DNA from: Thermococcus aggregans
Lineage (GTDB): Archaea; Methanobacteriota_B; Thermococci; Thermococcales; Thermococcaceae
NCBI RefSeq assembly: GCF_024022995.1
Contig: NZ_CP099582.1
Coordinates: 1,364,001 to 1,428,000, forward strand
Reading direction: 5' to 3'
Length of the DNA: 64,000 bases
The notes below the pieces were generated by a model that saw only the letters and a list, made by a program, of their open reading frames with translations, had not been told where the DNA came from and did no database searches. Position numbers and translations under genes: made by a program. Positions 26,086 to 34,490 of the stretch are shown here, one piece after another. How positions within the stretch are numbered: the first letter of the stretch is position 1; every line of letters begins with the position of its first letter.

Positions 26086-26111
26086 TTTGTTCTTCTTTAA
26101 AGGTGTGGTTT

Positions 26112-26738
26112 ATGCAGATTCTTCCCCTGACTGAGGAACATCTCAACGAGTTTATCACCCTCTACATAGAATTCTTCCGCGAGCTTAGGGGAAAGCAAGG
26201 CTGGAGTCCAGACGAGGAAGAGGTATACAAAAAGGAAGCAGAAAATTACTTTAAGCGCGGCGATATGGTCTTCCTTGCCGTAGAAGAAGGCAAATCTACC
26301 GGCTTTATAAGGGTCTCCTCAAGGGAAGGTTGCTTCTGGATAGAGGAGCTTTTCGTAAGGCCGGAGTTCAGAGGGAGGGGAATAGGAAGGGCGCTCGTTG
26401 AGAGGGCTGAGGAAGAGGTAAGAAAGCACGACGATACCCTCTACCTCTTCGTCCTGCCGCAGGATAAGGACGCAATAGCCTTCTGGAAGAAGCTTGGCTA
26501 CGACGTAATAAACACGATTGAGCTGGTGAAGAACTTGAAACCCACACCAAGGGACGAAGGCTTTCACACGATTGAGTTTCTTGGAGAGAAGTTCAGAATC
26601 TTCCGCTGGAAATATGAGAAGCTCACTGAGAAGGAGAAAGAGTTTTTAGAGCTGTTGGATGGATTTTACAAAAGGGGAGGAACCAAAGAAGAATTTTTAA
26701 GAATCGTGAACAAGGCATTAAAGGAGTGGCTTAAGTGA
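26112..26738 (+). CDS. GNAT family N-acetyltransferase
   Basis: A 208-residue protein whose first ~150 residues are a GNAT domain with FVRPEFRGRGIGRALVERAE (acetyl-CoA pyrophosphate loop) and DAIAFWKKLGYDVI. The C-terminal ~55 residues are a charged helical tail. ATG 26112 with GGTGTGG upstream is favoured over GTG 26103. The segment ~26340-26480 is visibly richer in GC than the flanks. Its last eight bases overlap the converging GNAT gene. Confidence 0.85.
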   Translation: MQILPLTEEHLNEFITLYIEFFRELRGKQGWSPDEEEVYKKEAENYFKRGDMVFLAVEEGKSTGFIRVSSREGCFWIEELFVRPEFRGRGIGRALVERAEEEVRKHDDTLYLFVLPQDKDAIAFWKKLGYDVINTIELVKNLKPTPRDEGFHTIEFLGEKFRIFRWKYEKLTEKEKEFLELLDGFYKRGGTKEEFLRIVNKALKEWLK

Positions 26739-27453
26739 AAACCTTTTCCATCCACTTAACTTCACCGATTTTCTTAAAACCTTCTTCCTCTAAAATCTCC
26801 CAGTCTTTCATCCAAACCTGAAGGAACATTCTTTTTCCGATTTTTCCAGCAAGACACTCCGCAATTTTCACAATTTTTTTGTTAAGTCTCTTCCCATAGA
26901 TAACAACATTTGCACAGCATCCTTCATCAACAAGAAGTATCGCAAAGTGCCCAAATCTAAATCGAGGGGCTTTTTTGTGGAGACTCCAAAGAAAAAGACC
27001 GGAAGTATAAACGGCTGAAAGGTTCGAAAACTTTGGAGGATCCCCATAGTATGTCTCTATTCTCACGTCACAATCTACCACATCTTTTACGCCCTTCACC
27101 TGCCAATTTCTAACTTCAAATCCATTTTTCACATAAAACCTCATAGCATTTCCATCTTCTGGAATTACACTTAGCCCTCTTAGACCTCGTTCCTTTGCCC
27201 ACTTCTCGGCAAATGCCAAAAGCCCTGAACCTATTCCTCTGCCTCTACATTCTTCCCGCACCCAAAGAATGTGAATGTGGGCTTTTCCATTAAACGGTAA
27301 AAGCTCAATCTCCCCCTTATCTTCGTAAAGAAATATGTCTCCACCAGAGTTTCTAATGGCTTTTAGGTAAACTTCAAAGTTTTCCCATGGAGGTTTTCCA
27401 GCATGTATTTCTTCTAAAATATTCCTATCCTCAATTTTTGTTCTCCTTATCAT
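26731..27453 (-). CDS. GNAT family N-acetyltransferase
   Basis: A 240-residue protein with a GNAT domain in residues ~1-130: WVREECRGRGIGSGLLAFAE is the acetyl-CoA loop and NAMRFYVKNGFEVRNW the C-terminal motif. A further ~110 residues, with a Cys-Cys pair in DEGCCANVVIYG, form an unrecognised domain. ATG 27451-27453 is used. It converges with and overlaps the other GNAT gene by eight bases; the two are not close copies. Confidence 0.82.
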   Translation of the reverse strand: MIRRTKIEDRNILEEIHAGKPPWENFEVYLKAIRNSGGDIFLYEDKGEIELLPFNGKAHIHILWVREECRGRGIGSGLLAFAEKWAKERGLRGLSVIPEDGNAMRFYVKNGFEVRNWQVKGVKDVVDCDVRIETYYGDPPKFSNLSAVYTSGLFLWSLHKKAPRFRFGHFAILLVDEGCCANVVIYGKRLNKKIVKIAECLAGKIGKRMFLQVWMKDWEILEEEGFKKIGEVKWMEKVFT

Positions 27454-27592
27454 CAAAAAAATAAAGTCAAAGCCCTAAAAATACTTTGTTAGCAAGAGGA
27501 AATGAATTCTAATCCCCTGTTCTGAGAAATAAGGCTTCGAGTAATTGGAAACCAGACCAATAAATTGAAAATAAGCAAAAACTCGCCAAGAA

Positions 27593-27883
27593 TTACTCTT
27601 CCAAAAACTTCTCCACCTTTTCAACCTTCTCCTCTATGCTGTTAACCTTTTTCTCAATTTCCTCAAGCTTCGAGGTTAGTGATGAGAGCTCTTTAGACAG
27701 CTTTAGCTCCTCGGTATCATGTAATGAGTAACCCACAGCAAAAGATATGCCACTTGCCATAAAGAACAGAAACAGGGCTATCCCTATGTTTGCGTATGTC
27801 GCCCCGCCTTTCAGGATTATGACGGTTGAGATAACCACTGCAGTTATTCAGCTTGCCAAAATAACAACGTCTCGGGTTCTCAT
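27593..27883 (-). pseudogene. Small membrane/coiled-coil protein gene with in-frame TGA at codon 12
   Basis: The gene starts at ATG 27881-27883, four-base-overlapped (ATGA) with the upstream regulator stop and behind GGAGGTGGTGG. It reads MRTRDVVILAS, then TGA at 27848-27850, then continues in the same frame with two hydrophobic helices and a coiled coil (LSSLTSKLEEIEKKVNSIEE). A single T-to-G change from TTA (Leu) would explain it. A shortened form from GTG 27838 has no ribosome site. So it is either a recent nonsense mutation or a read error. The intact ~96-residue product would be a membrane protein with a cytoplasmic coiled coil. Confidence 0.65.
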
Positions 27884-28173
27884 TCCACCACCTCCTTCAA
27901 GACATCAGGCGAGAGATGAATATTAAATGGTACAAGCTCATAAAATCTCAGAGCTTTTCCCCTTTCCTCATCAAGCACCACTTTACTCTTGACGATTCCT
28001 GCTGCCTCAAGCTTTTTGAGGTGAACTTTAGCTAATGCCCTGTTTATTCCAAGACTGTTTGCTATCTCATTAAGGTACATCGCCCTATTTTCTCTTGCAA
28101 GCAGTGCAACTATCTTAAGTCTGAGCGGATGTCCAAGTCCATCTAGCATCTTGGCAAGTTCTTCAGCATTCAT
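27880..28173 (-). CDS. ArsR-type winged-helix transcription regulator
   Basis: A 97-residue DNA-binding protein with an ArsR/HTH_20 winged helix: GLGHPLRLKIVALLARENRAMYLNEIANSLG, then the recognition helix NRALAKVHLKKLEAAGIV and a wing with RGKALRFYELV. No metal-binding Cys motif is present. ATG 28173 is preferred over ATG 28191, because predicted transcription begins near 28180-28190. An 8-base inverted repeat covers the start region, suggesting autoregulation. It is translationally coupled (ATGA) to a small membrane protein gene that carries a stop. Confidence 0.85.
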   Translation of the reverse strand: MNAEELAKMLDGLGHPLRLKIVALLARENRAMYLNEIANSLGINRALAKVHLKKLEAAGIVKSKVVLDEERGKALRFYELVPFNIHLSPDVLKEVVE

Positions 28174-28192
28174 GTTATCACTTAATAACATG
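28171..28192. promoter_or_regulatory. Inverted-repeat operator candidate at the ArsR-type gene start
   Basis: CATGTTAT (28171-28178) and ATAACATG (28185-28192) are perfect 8-base arms with a 6-base spacer, covering the predicted start site and start codon of the regulator gene. With AT-rich TATA candidates just upstream (28196-28215), binding of the regulator here would shut off its own operon. Confidence 0.45.
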
Positions 28193-28281
28193 TAATCATT
28201 TAATTACTTAAAAATTTTTCGCTCATCAGTGAGCACTAATTAGTTCTATTTTGACCACACTACTACCGATTGGTGAGGACA

Positions 28282-28395
28282 ATGTTTGAGTATAAGTGTT
28301 TGAAATTTTGGAAAAAAGTGAGCCGAGATGATCCAAGAATAGTGAAAGAATGGGCAGTTAAGGATGCAGTGGATTTTAGGAACAGGATTCTTTGA
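28282..28395 (+). CDS. Small ORF (37 residues) of unknown function
   Basis: ATG 28282 follows GGTGAGG at correct spacing and encodes MFEYKCLKFWKKVSRDDPRI and on to a TGA at 28393-28395; product rich in charged and aromatic residues. A 10-base palindrome ACTAATTAGT (28235-28244) lies upstream, and a hairpin spans its stop codon. The good ribosome site argues for translation, but it may also be a truncated gene stub. It fills the ~335-base gap between the divergent regulator and MFS genes. Confidence 0.4.
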   Translation: MFEYKCLKFWKKVSRDDPRIVKEWAVKDAVDFRNRIL

Positions 28396-28419
28396 AGCTT
28401 TTTTATTTTTCAAGCTTCA
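28393..28419 (+). terminator. Hairpin with T-rich loop after the small ORF
   Basis: TGAAGCTT (28393-28400) pairs with AAGCTTCA (28412-28419) around an 11-base T-rich loop. It overlaps the small ORF stop codon and lies before the promoter of the next gene, a fitting place for transcript termination. Archaeal termination depends mainly on T runs, so the stem may be secondary. Confidence 0.4.
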
Positions 28420-28509
28420 TTCTTCAAGGCAGAAAGAAGGCCAAATATTCTCATAGAGTCCTGCCAAAAGTATTTAAATTCCACTATAAATTCCAAAAAG
28501 GTGCTTTTG

Positions 28510-29694
28510 ATGAAGTGGAGCGAAATCCCTAGAGATGCCAAAGCCTACATGCTCTACCATACAATCATAGCTCCACAGCTCATAGTGTGGACTCTCCTTC
28601 CGCTCTACATGATGTACTCTGGCTACTCCGTCCTTGAAGTCGGGGCGTTCTTCACAGCCGTCAATATCATCGCGATTCCGTTAACTTATCTCCTTGGAAG
28701 GGCCTTTAACAAATGGGATATAAAGAAAGGGCTTATGGTAATTGACGCTCTTGATGGGATAGCCTATGTCCTTTATGGCTTTGCTAAAGGAACCATAGCA
28801 CCTATCATGCTCTTTGCGGGAAGGACGGTAGAGAAGCTCTCCACAGTGCTTTACCCCCTTTATCGAGCTTATGAACAGATAATTTATCCTGAAGACAAGT
28901 ATAAGGAGATATTCGCCTGGCACCTTCGTCTGCCGGAGATAGCGCGACTGGTAACGTTCCCAATCCTTGGTTACCTCTTCGGCTATGTCTTCCCAAAGCC
29001 GGAGCACTACCGTTTAGCGTTCATCTTCTTCGGGTTGCTCTCAATAGCCACTATGACATATATCTGGCTGTTTCTACCATCTGTAGGGAAAGAAGAGAGG
29101 ATAACACCAAAGGACTTCACCTTCAAGGCCGGCGAATTCAAACTCCTCCTCACTTTTGAGGCTTTGCTCACACTAGCCTGGGCCCTCGCCCCCGAGATAG
29201 TTCTCATAAACTATGTTGTTTTTGTGCTCAAAAATACCATCTTCGAGGTAACATTAATAGCCTGCGCGAGCAGCATAGCCTCAATAATCGGCACATATGC
29301 CAGCGAAAGGGTTCCAAAGGGGAAGAGCTTCCAGGCGATAGGAGTTGGAATGTTCTTGAGTGCTCTCTATGCCTTAATAATGACACTATCACCTCCGTTC
29401 TGGCTGGCACTGGTAGCTTATGTTATTGAGTCCTTTGGCGACACCTTCTGGTTCCCCTTCTACCGCTCATGGCAGTTCTCGCTGGTTCCAAAGGAGCGCG
29501 CCAGCGAGTTCCACGCGGCGATATCGAGCTATAACAGACTTATTGGCCTCATTACGCCGTTCGTGGCTGGCGCTCTGGCGAGCGTCCACGCGACGCTACC
29601 ATACGCGGCTAGTTTGGTGCTATTTTTGATGGCGGGAGTGATGTTCTGGGTGCTGGCACAGAGAGGCGAGAAACCTCACGCCTCCCCCATCTGA
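28510..29694 (+). CDS. MFS transporter
   Basis: A 394-residue membrane protein with about twelve hydrophobic segments. GGTGC before ATG 28510 supports this start over GTG 28501, and AGTATTTAAATT near 28468-28479 is a likely TATA box. The first half has ordinary base composition while the last ~350 bases become GC-rich and continue so into the ABC genes, as if a recombination edge lies inside the gene. Substrate unknown. Its 3' end overlaps the converging ABC gene by 19 bases. Confidence 0.85.
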   Translation: MKWSEIPRDAKAYMLYHTIIAPQLIVWTLLPLYMMYSGYSVLEVGAFFTAVNIIAIPLTYLLGRAFNKWDIKKGLMVIDALDGIAYVLYGFAKGTIAPIMLFAGRTVEKLSTVLYPLYRAYEQIIYPEDKYKEIFAWHLRLPEIARLVTFPILGYLFGYVFPKPEHYRLAFIFFGLLSIATMTYIWLFLPSVGKEERITPKDFTFKAGEFKLLLTFEALLTLAWALAPEIVLINYVVFVLKNTIFEVTLIACASSIASIIGTYASERVPKGKSFQAIGVGMFLSALYALIMTLSPPFWLALVAYVIESFGDTFWFPFYRSWQFSLVPKERASEFHAAISSYNRLIGLITPFVAGALASVHATLPYAASLVLFLMAGVMFWVLAQRGEKPHASPI

Positions 29695-31418
29695 GATGCG
29701 TATAACTTGTAGAAGTGGCCCTTCTTTTTGAGTAGCTCCTCTGGTGAGCCCTCCTCGATTATCCTGCCGTCCTCGACGACGACAATTTTGTCGGCGAAGC
29801 GCGTGATTCCGAGCCTGTGGGCGATTATTATGCTCGTCCTGCCCTCCATGAGCTTGAGCATAGCGTCCTGAACCTGCCTCTCCGTCTTCGGGTCAACGCT
29901 CGAAAGGGCCTCGTCGAGGATCACGATGTCAGGGTCTTTGAGCAGAGCCCTCGCCAGGGAAATCAGCTGCCTCTCGCCTACTGAAAGGAGCTTTCCAGCT
30001 TCACCAGCAGAGGTCTCGTAGCCCCTGGGCAGGCGCATTATGAACTCATGGACGCCAAGCTCCTTGCAGACCCTGATGACGTCCTCCTCGCTTGCATCAG
30101 GGTTCGCCATGAGGATGTTCTCCATTATCGTGCCTGGGAAGAGGTAGATCTCCTGTGGGACGTAGCCAATCCTTCTCCTAAGGCTCTTCCTACTTATTCT
30201 CCGGCCGTCTATGCCGTCATAGAGAACTCTCCCCTCCGTGGGGTCGTAGAAACGCATTATCAGGTTGGCTATAGTGGTCTTTCCGGCCCCTGTCCTCCCG
30301 ACTATTGCTATCTTTGATGCCGGTGGGATTTGAAGGTTTATCCCCTTGAGGACGGGCCTTCCCCGCTCGTACTCAAACCATACGTCCTCGAACTCAATCT
30401 CACCGTTGAGCCTCTCGACGTGAACCCCCTCGTAGTCCTCGATGTTTTCATCATCAAGAACCTCATATATCCTCTCTAGGGCCGCTAATGCGGACTGAAG
30501 GCTGTCGTAGAGGCCTATGACATCGTTTATCGGCCCGCGGAAGCGCTGGGCGTACTGGATGAACGCAACCACGACACCAACGCTCACGGCCCCCTGATAC
30601 GCCAGATAGCCGCCGTAGGCTATGACGATTATCACGGAGAGGAGGCTCGTGATGTTCATGAGGGGCCAGAAGAGGCCCATGTAAACGGCAACGCGGAGGT
30701 AGGCTTTTATCGTCTCGCGCGAGACCTTTGAGAACTCTCCCTCAACGGCCTTCTCCCTGCCGAAGGCCCTTATCGTCTCGATCCCCGCAACGCTCTCCTC
30801 AACAACGCTCGATATCTTTGCTATCTTCTGCCTCGTCTCCCTGTAGGCCCTCCTCATCTTCCCGCCGAAGTAGTAGGCAACGAGCACCATCAGCGGGACG
30901 CTTGCGAGGGTAACGAAGGTAAGCTTGACGTCCAGTAGGAACATAGCGGCTATTATGCCGACGAGGCTGAGAAGGCTTCCAAGGCTCCCGAGGAGGCCGG
31001 AAACAAGGACGTCGTTGACGATTCCGGTGTCGTTCACTATCCTCGACACGAGGTCGCCCGTGGACTTGTCCTTGAAGAAGTCGAGGCTCGAACGGAGGAC
31101 TTTCTCATGGAGCCTCGCCCGGAGGTCACGGAGGACTTTCTGGCCGAATACTTCGATGTAGAATGTCTGGAGCGTCGCGAAGAACCACCCCGCAACGAGG
31201 GCAAGCAGATAGAGGAGCGCAATGACCCAGAAGCGCCCGTAGTTGCCGGGGAGGATGTAGCGGTCTATCGCCACACTGAGGAGATAGGGCGGGGCAAGTG
31301 TTGCCAGGGCGGAGCCGATTATGCTGAAGAGGACCACCGCGAGCGTCCGCCTGTGGGAGAGGGCCTCGCCAATGAATCTCCTGAGGAGCGAGAGCGAGGA
31401 CTTGGTGCTACTCTCCAT
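29676..31418 (-). CDS. ABC exporter half-transporter (second of pair)
   Basis: A 580-residue fusion of a six-helix type IV exporter membrane domain (residues ~1-320) and an ATPase domain. Walker A is GRTGAGKTT, the Q-loop is VPQEIYLFPG, the signature is LSVGERQLISLARAL (a variant of LSGGQ, with VGE), Walker B is DIVILDEALSSVD and the H-loop is IIAHRLG. The variant signature suggests one nucleotide site of the heterodimer may be weak. ATG 31416-31418 lies just inside the upstream gene end, behind GGGTGG. It should pair with the gene at 31408 as a heterodimeric multidrug or lipid exporter. Confidence 0.92.
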   Translation of the reverse strand: MESSTKSSLSLLRRFIGEALSHRRTLAVVLFSIIGSALATLAPPYLLSVAIDRYILPGNYGRFWVIALLYLLALVAGWFFATLQTFYIEVFGQKVLRDLRARLHEKVLRSSLDFFKDKSTGDLVSRIVNDTGIVNDVLVSGLLGSLGSLLSLVGIIAAMFLLDVKLTFVTLASVPLMVLVAYYFGGKMRRAYRETRQKIAKISSVVEESVAGIETIRAFGREKAVEGEFSKVSRETIKAYLRVAVYMGLFWPLMNITSLLSVIIVIAYGGYLAYQGAVSVGVVVAFIQYAQRFRGPINDVIGLYDSLQSALAALERIYEVLDDENIEDYEGVHVERLNGEIEFEDVWFEYERGRPVLKGINLQIPPASKIAIVGRTGAGKTTIANLIMRFYDPTEGRVLYDGIDGRRISRKSLRRRIGYVPQEIYLFPGTIMENILMANPDASEEDVIRVCKELGVHEFIMRLPRGYETSAGEAGKLLSVGERQLISLARALLKDPDIVILDEALSSVDPKTERQVQDAMLKLMEGRTSIIIAHRLGITRFADKIVVVEDGRIIEEGSPEELLKKKGHFYKLYASQMGEA

Positions 31419-33147
31419 TCCAACCACCCCTGCCGAGCATCTCGCTGAAGAGTCCTCCCTTCTTTGCGAGCTCCTCAGGCTTGCCGTCCTCCACGATCTG
31501 ACCGTCCTTCATAACGATGACCCTGTCGGCCAGTTTGGCCATCGAGAGCCTCTGGGATACTATCACCGCGGTCTTGCCCTCAAGGATTCCTCTGAGGTCT
31601 TCAATTAGCCTCTTTTCGGTCTCCGCATCTAAGTTTGATACGGGGTCGTCGAGGAGCAGTATCTTTGGCTCAAGGAGGAGGGCCCTCGCCAGGGCTATGC
31701 GCTGTCTCTGCCCGCCGGAGAGGGTCACTCCTTTCTCCCCCACAACGGTGTCGTAGCCCTCCGGTAGGGATGCTATGAAGTCGTGGATTTTCGCTATCTT
31801 AGCAGCTCTCTCGATTTCTTCCATGCTCGCGTCGGGCTTCGCCAGGGCTATGTTCTCCCTCAAACTCCGGTTAAAGATGAACGGCTCCTGCGGGACGTAG
31901 GCGACGATTTTCCTGAGGCATGAAGTTTTTATCTTCCTCACGTCAACGCCGTCGATCAGAACCTGGCCTTTGTCCGGCTCGTAAAAGCGCGCTATCAGCT
32001 TGAGGAGGGTGCTCTTTCCGGAGCCGGGTGGCCCTGTTATTAAAACCTTCTCGCCGGGCCTTATTTTGAGGTTCAGGCCCTTTAGCACGGTCTGTCCGGT
32101 GTGGTATGTCAGATAAACATTGTAGAACTCGATTTCTCCGCGCGGGTTCTCAAGCTCCACGGCATCGGGAGGGTCAACGTCAGGAGGAGCAGAATCTATG
32201 ACCTCAAAGAGCCTAGAGGCGGCCGCTAAACTCCTCTGGATGTCGCCGATGGTGAAGCCCAGCGCCCTAAGCGGCCAGGTCATCGTGAGCATGTAGGTGA
32301 GAAAGGCAGTCAGCTCGCCAACGGTCAGCGTCCCGGCCATTATCGCCCTCCCGCCGTAGTAGAGCATCGCGCTCATGGCGATTCCCATCACGAGGAAGGG
32401 CGCGTTGCCGTATAGGGCCGTGATTTTGGTCGCCTCGACGTTGAGGGAGTAGAGCTCTTCGTTCTCTTTCTCGAACTTCTCCTGGATGTGCTCCTCCACG
32501 GAGAGGGCTTTAATCGTCTTTACCCCGGCTATGCTGCCCGTTGAGACGGACGCAACAACGCCCGTCTGGTGCCTTATTTTATCGTAGATTGGCCTTACCT
32601 TCCTCGCGTAGGTCGTGTTGAGGGCCACAACGACCGCTATGGTCACGAGGGCCACGCCCGTGAGGGCAACGTTCATCCTGGCCATGTAGTAGAGCGAGAC
32701 GATGATGAGGAAGACGGAATAGACGAACATCCTCACGCGGAAGGAGAGAAAGCGCGTTATCCTTTCGGTGTCGTTTGTTATCCTGCTTATGAGCTGACCG
32801 GAGTAAGTCTTATCGAAGAACTCCATTCTATGCCTCTGGATCGCCCTGAATGCGTCCATTCTGAGGTGGTAAACTGCGTGCTGAGCCGCTTTGACGAGCA
32901 GATACCTACCGCTGAAGCTGAAGGCCCCGTTTAGAATCCCCACCAGAAGGACGAGGAGGGCGTAGCGGACTGCCACGCGGTATTTTCCGGTTACTATGCC
33001 CCCGTCTATCGCCTCCCTTATTAGGACGGGGATTACCCCGTTCGTGTATGACATAAGGAGAACTATGATTAGGCCTGCTATGAAGTGGAGTTTGTGTTCC
33101 CGTAGATAACTCAGCAACCGCTTTAACTGCCCCATTGAGTCCGCCAT
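31408..33147 (-). CDS. ABC exporter half-transporter (first of pair)
   Basis: A 579-residue half-transporter: membrane domain residues ~1-320, ATPase domain beyond. Walker A is GPPGSGKST, signature LSGGQRQRIALARAL is canonical, Walker B is KILLLDDPVSNLD (with Asp where the catalytic Glu is usual) and the switch is IVSQRL (Gln in place of His). So this subunit seems to have the degenerate catalytic residues while its partner at 29676 has the Glu and His but a variant signature; together they make one consensus site, as in heterodimeric exporters. ATG 33147 is near leaderless given the TATA box at 33171-33180. GC-rich. Confidence 0.92.
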   Translation of the reverse strand: MADSMGQLKRLLSYLREHKLHFIAGLIIVLLMSYTNGVIPVLIREAIDGGIVTGKYRVAVRYALLVLLVGILNGAFSFSGRYLLVKAAQHAVYHLRMDAFRAIQRHRMEFFDKTYSGQLISRITNDTERITRFLSFRVRMFVYSVFLIIVSLYYMARMNVALTGVALVTIAVVVALNTTYARKVRPIYDKIRHQTGVVASVSTGSIAGVKTIKALSVEEHIQEKFEKENEELYSLNVEATKITALYGNAPFLVMGIAMSAMLYYGGRAIMAGTLTVGELTAFLTYMLTMTWPLRALGFTIGDIQRSLAAASRLFEVIDSAPPDVDPPDAVELENPRGEIEFYNVYLTYHTGQTVLKGLNLKIRPGEKVLITGPPGSGKSTLLKLIARFYEPDKGQVLIDGVDVRKIKTSCLRKIVAYVPQEPFIFNRSLRENIALAKPDASMEEIERAAKIAKIHDFIASLPEGYDTVVGEKGVTLSGGQRQRIALARALLLEPKILLLDDPVSNLDAETEKRLIEDLRGILEGKTAVIVSQRLSMAKLADRVIVMKDGQIVEDGKPEELAKKGGLFSEMLGRGGWNGE

Positions 33148-33170
33148 AGCGGCAAAACTTGGGCACGCTA

Positions 33171-33180
33171 CTATAAATAT
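33171..33180 (-). promoter_or_regulatory. TATA box for the ABC exporter operon
   Basis: Minus-strand ATATTTATAG predicts transcription start near 33148-33152, so ATG 33147 would be nearly leaderless. Confidence 0.55.
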
Positions 33181-33284
33181 TTGTCGGTTAAGATGTCCGT
33201 CTGAGTGATCCACTGAACCGCATAAAATAAGGGAATAAGGAGTGAGCTGAGCTTTGCGAGTTCAACCTGACATCCTCCAAGCAC

Positions 33285-33766
33285 TCAGCACTTGGCGTGG
33301 AGCGCTGAATATATAACACTGAAGAGCATGGTACCAGGGACGAAGCCCTCGACCGCGAGCAGGGCCTTCCCCAGCCAATCTTCCCCCAGAACCGCGCCGA
33401 CCACGGCCGAGACGATGAGCATGGAGGGGAGCCAGAGGTCTTCGGTTGCCGCGAACGCAAGCACTACGAAGAGCACGGGGATGCCAATCGAAAGGCCCGA
33501 CGTCCTGAACTCCGGTTTTTGAATATTAAATACAAGACGAGCAGAACGAATGCAGGAACGAGGGCAAGAATGATGAACTCCAGCGAAGGGGAGTAATTGT
33601 GCCAGCAAACGTAGGGCCTCCCTTTGCCACTCCAGTTTTCGAGGTGTGTTATGCCACTGTCAATATAATACCTCTCTGGAAGGCCGTAGAGGAGCACGAG
33701 CTCCCAGGCAGTTGCAAAGGCAAGGGCAAAAAGGTGAAGAGCATTCCACGGGATTTTCACGGTCAC
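33285..33766 (-). pseudogene. Frameshifted copy of the small multi-spanning membrane protein
   Basis: The first part (from GTG 33764-33766, after GGGGGTGA) encodes FATAWELVLLYGLPERYY, RPYVCWHNYSPSLEF and LVLYLIFK; the second part is in another frame and encodes KPEFRTSGLSIGIPVL onward to KC-stop at 33285. Joined, they align along their length with the intact protein at 36661. Loss of one T in the T5 run at 33516-33520 (FKKP to FKNR) explains the break. Both halves are otherwise undamaged, so the lesion is recent or a read error. It overlaps the stop of the upstream gene region closely, as an operon member. Confidence 0.75.
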
Positions 33767-33767
33767 G

Positions 33768-34490
33768 TCACCCCCGTGAGGAAATCGCATCCGCGAGTTT
33801 TTTGATATCAGCCTCTTCCCCTCTGGCGAGGAGCAGGTAGAGGTTGCCCTCGTCCCTGAGCTTCAGCACTAGCAGGTGGTCGCTCCCCTTCCTGAACACC
33901 CAGCCCTCGAAAAGATTACCTGAGAGCTCCCTAACTGTGGTGTAGCCCGAGCGCTTAAGCTCTGAAACGTAAGCATCTATAATCTCGCCCGGAGGTTCGC
34001 TGTACTTGAGCCGAAATGCTTCGGCTATCTCTGACCCCTCAGGCGTTTCCCCGTAATTCACCTTGGCTATTATTGCCGTTTCTTCCAGTGGGTACACATA
34101 AACTGCGAGATAAACCCTTCCTGAAAGAGTTACGTTTGAGAAGGACACTCCAGGCATGATGAGATCCATCCAGTTCTCAGAGTAACCCTCGAGCGCCTTA
34201 AAGTAGCACCGCGGCCTTTCGCCTGTCCAGTTCGAGGGCTGAAAGTTAAAGAAGCCGACGAGCACGTGCCTTGGGCTTCCGGCTACAACTTCATCGAGAG
34301 TTATGCCCTTAAATCCCGCCTGGGGAGGAAAGCCTGGACCCACTACTATTGGAGGCTTAACATCGCTGACGTTTACGCTTATCCTCGAAAAGCAGAGAGT
34401 GGTGTCTCCCACGTTCGCATTCTGCACGTAGAGAAACACACTTATCCCGGAGAGGAGAATGAGGAGCGCTATGATGAGGTATTTCTTCAC
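33768..34490 (-). CDS. Signal-anchored protein of unknown function in the protease cluster
   Basis: A 240-residue protein with one N-terminal helix (YLIIALLILLSGISVFLYVQ) and an external domain with two Cys residues, several NxT/S sequons and a C-terminal ~60-residue region (SDHLLVLKLRDEGNLYLLLARGEEADIKKLADAI). GTG 34488-34490 behind GGGGTGGC is chosen over GTG 34499. The C-terminal part resembles the tail of the protein at 15664 in layout. The base composition is GC-rich like the neighbouring ABC genes. Unknown function; it is coupled to the frameshifted gene downstream. Confidence 0.6.
   Translation of the reverse strand: MKKYLIIALLILLSGISVFLYVQNANVGDTTLCFSRISVNVSDVKPPIVVGPGFPPQAGFKGITLDEVVAGSPRHVLVGFFNFQPSNWTGERPRCYFKALEGYSENWMDLIMPGVSFSNVTLSGRVYLAVYVYPLEETAIIAKVNYGETPEGSEIAEAFRLKYSEPPGEIIDAYVSELKRSGYTTVRELSGNLFEGWVFRKGSDHLLVLKLRDEGNLYLLLARGEEADIKKLADAISSRG

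Noticed and set aside
27848-27850. In-frame TGA as a selenocysteine codon
   Set aside because: Thermococcales are not known to use selenocysteine, no Cys-like active site context is visible and no SECIS-like hairpin was seen; a TTA-to-TGA change is simpler.
30048-33166. Many long open frames on the opposite strand of the ABC genes
   Set aside because: They are rich in Arg, Pro and Ser, lack ribosome sites and lie fully within clear ABC coding sequence; high GC explains their length.
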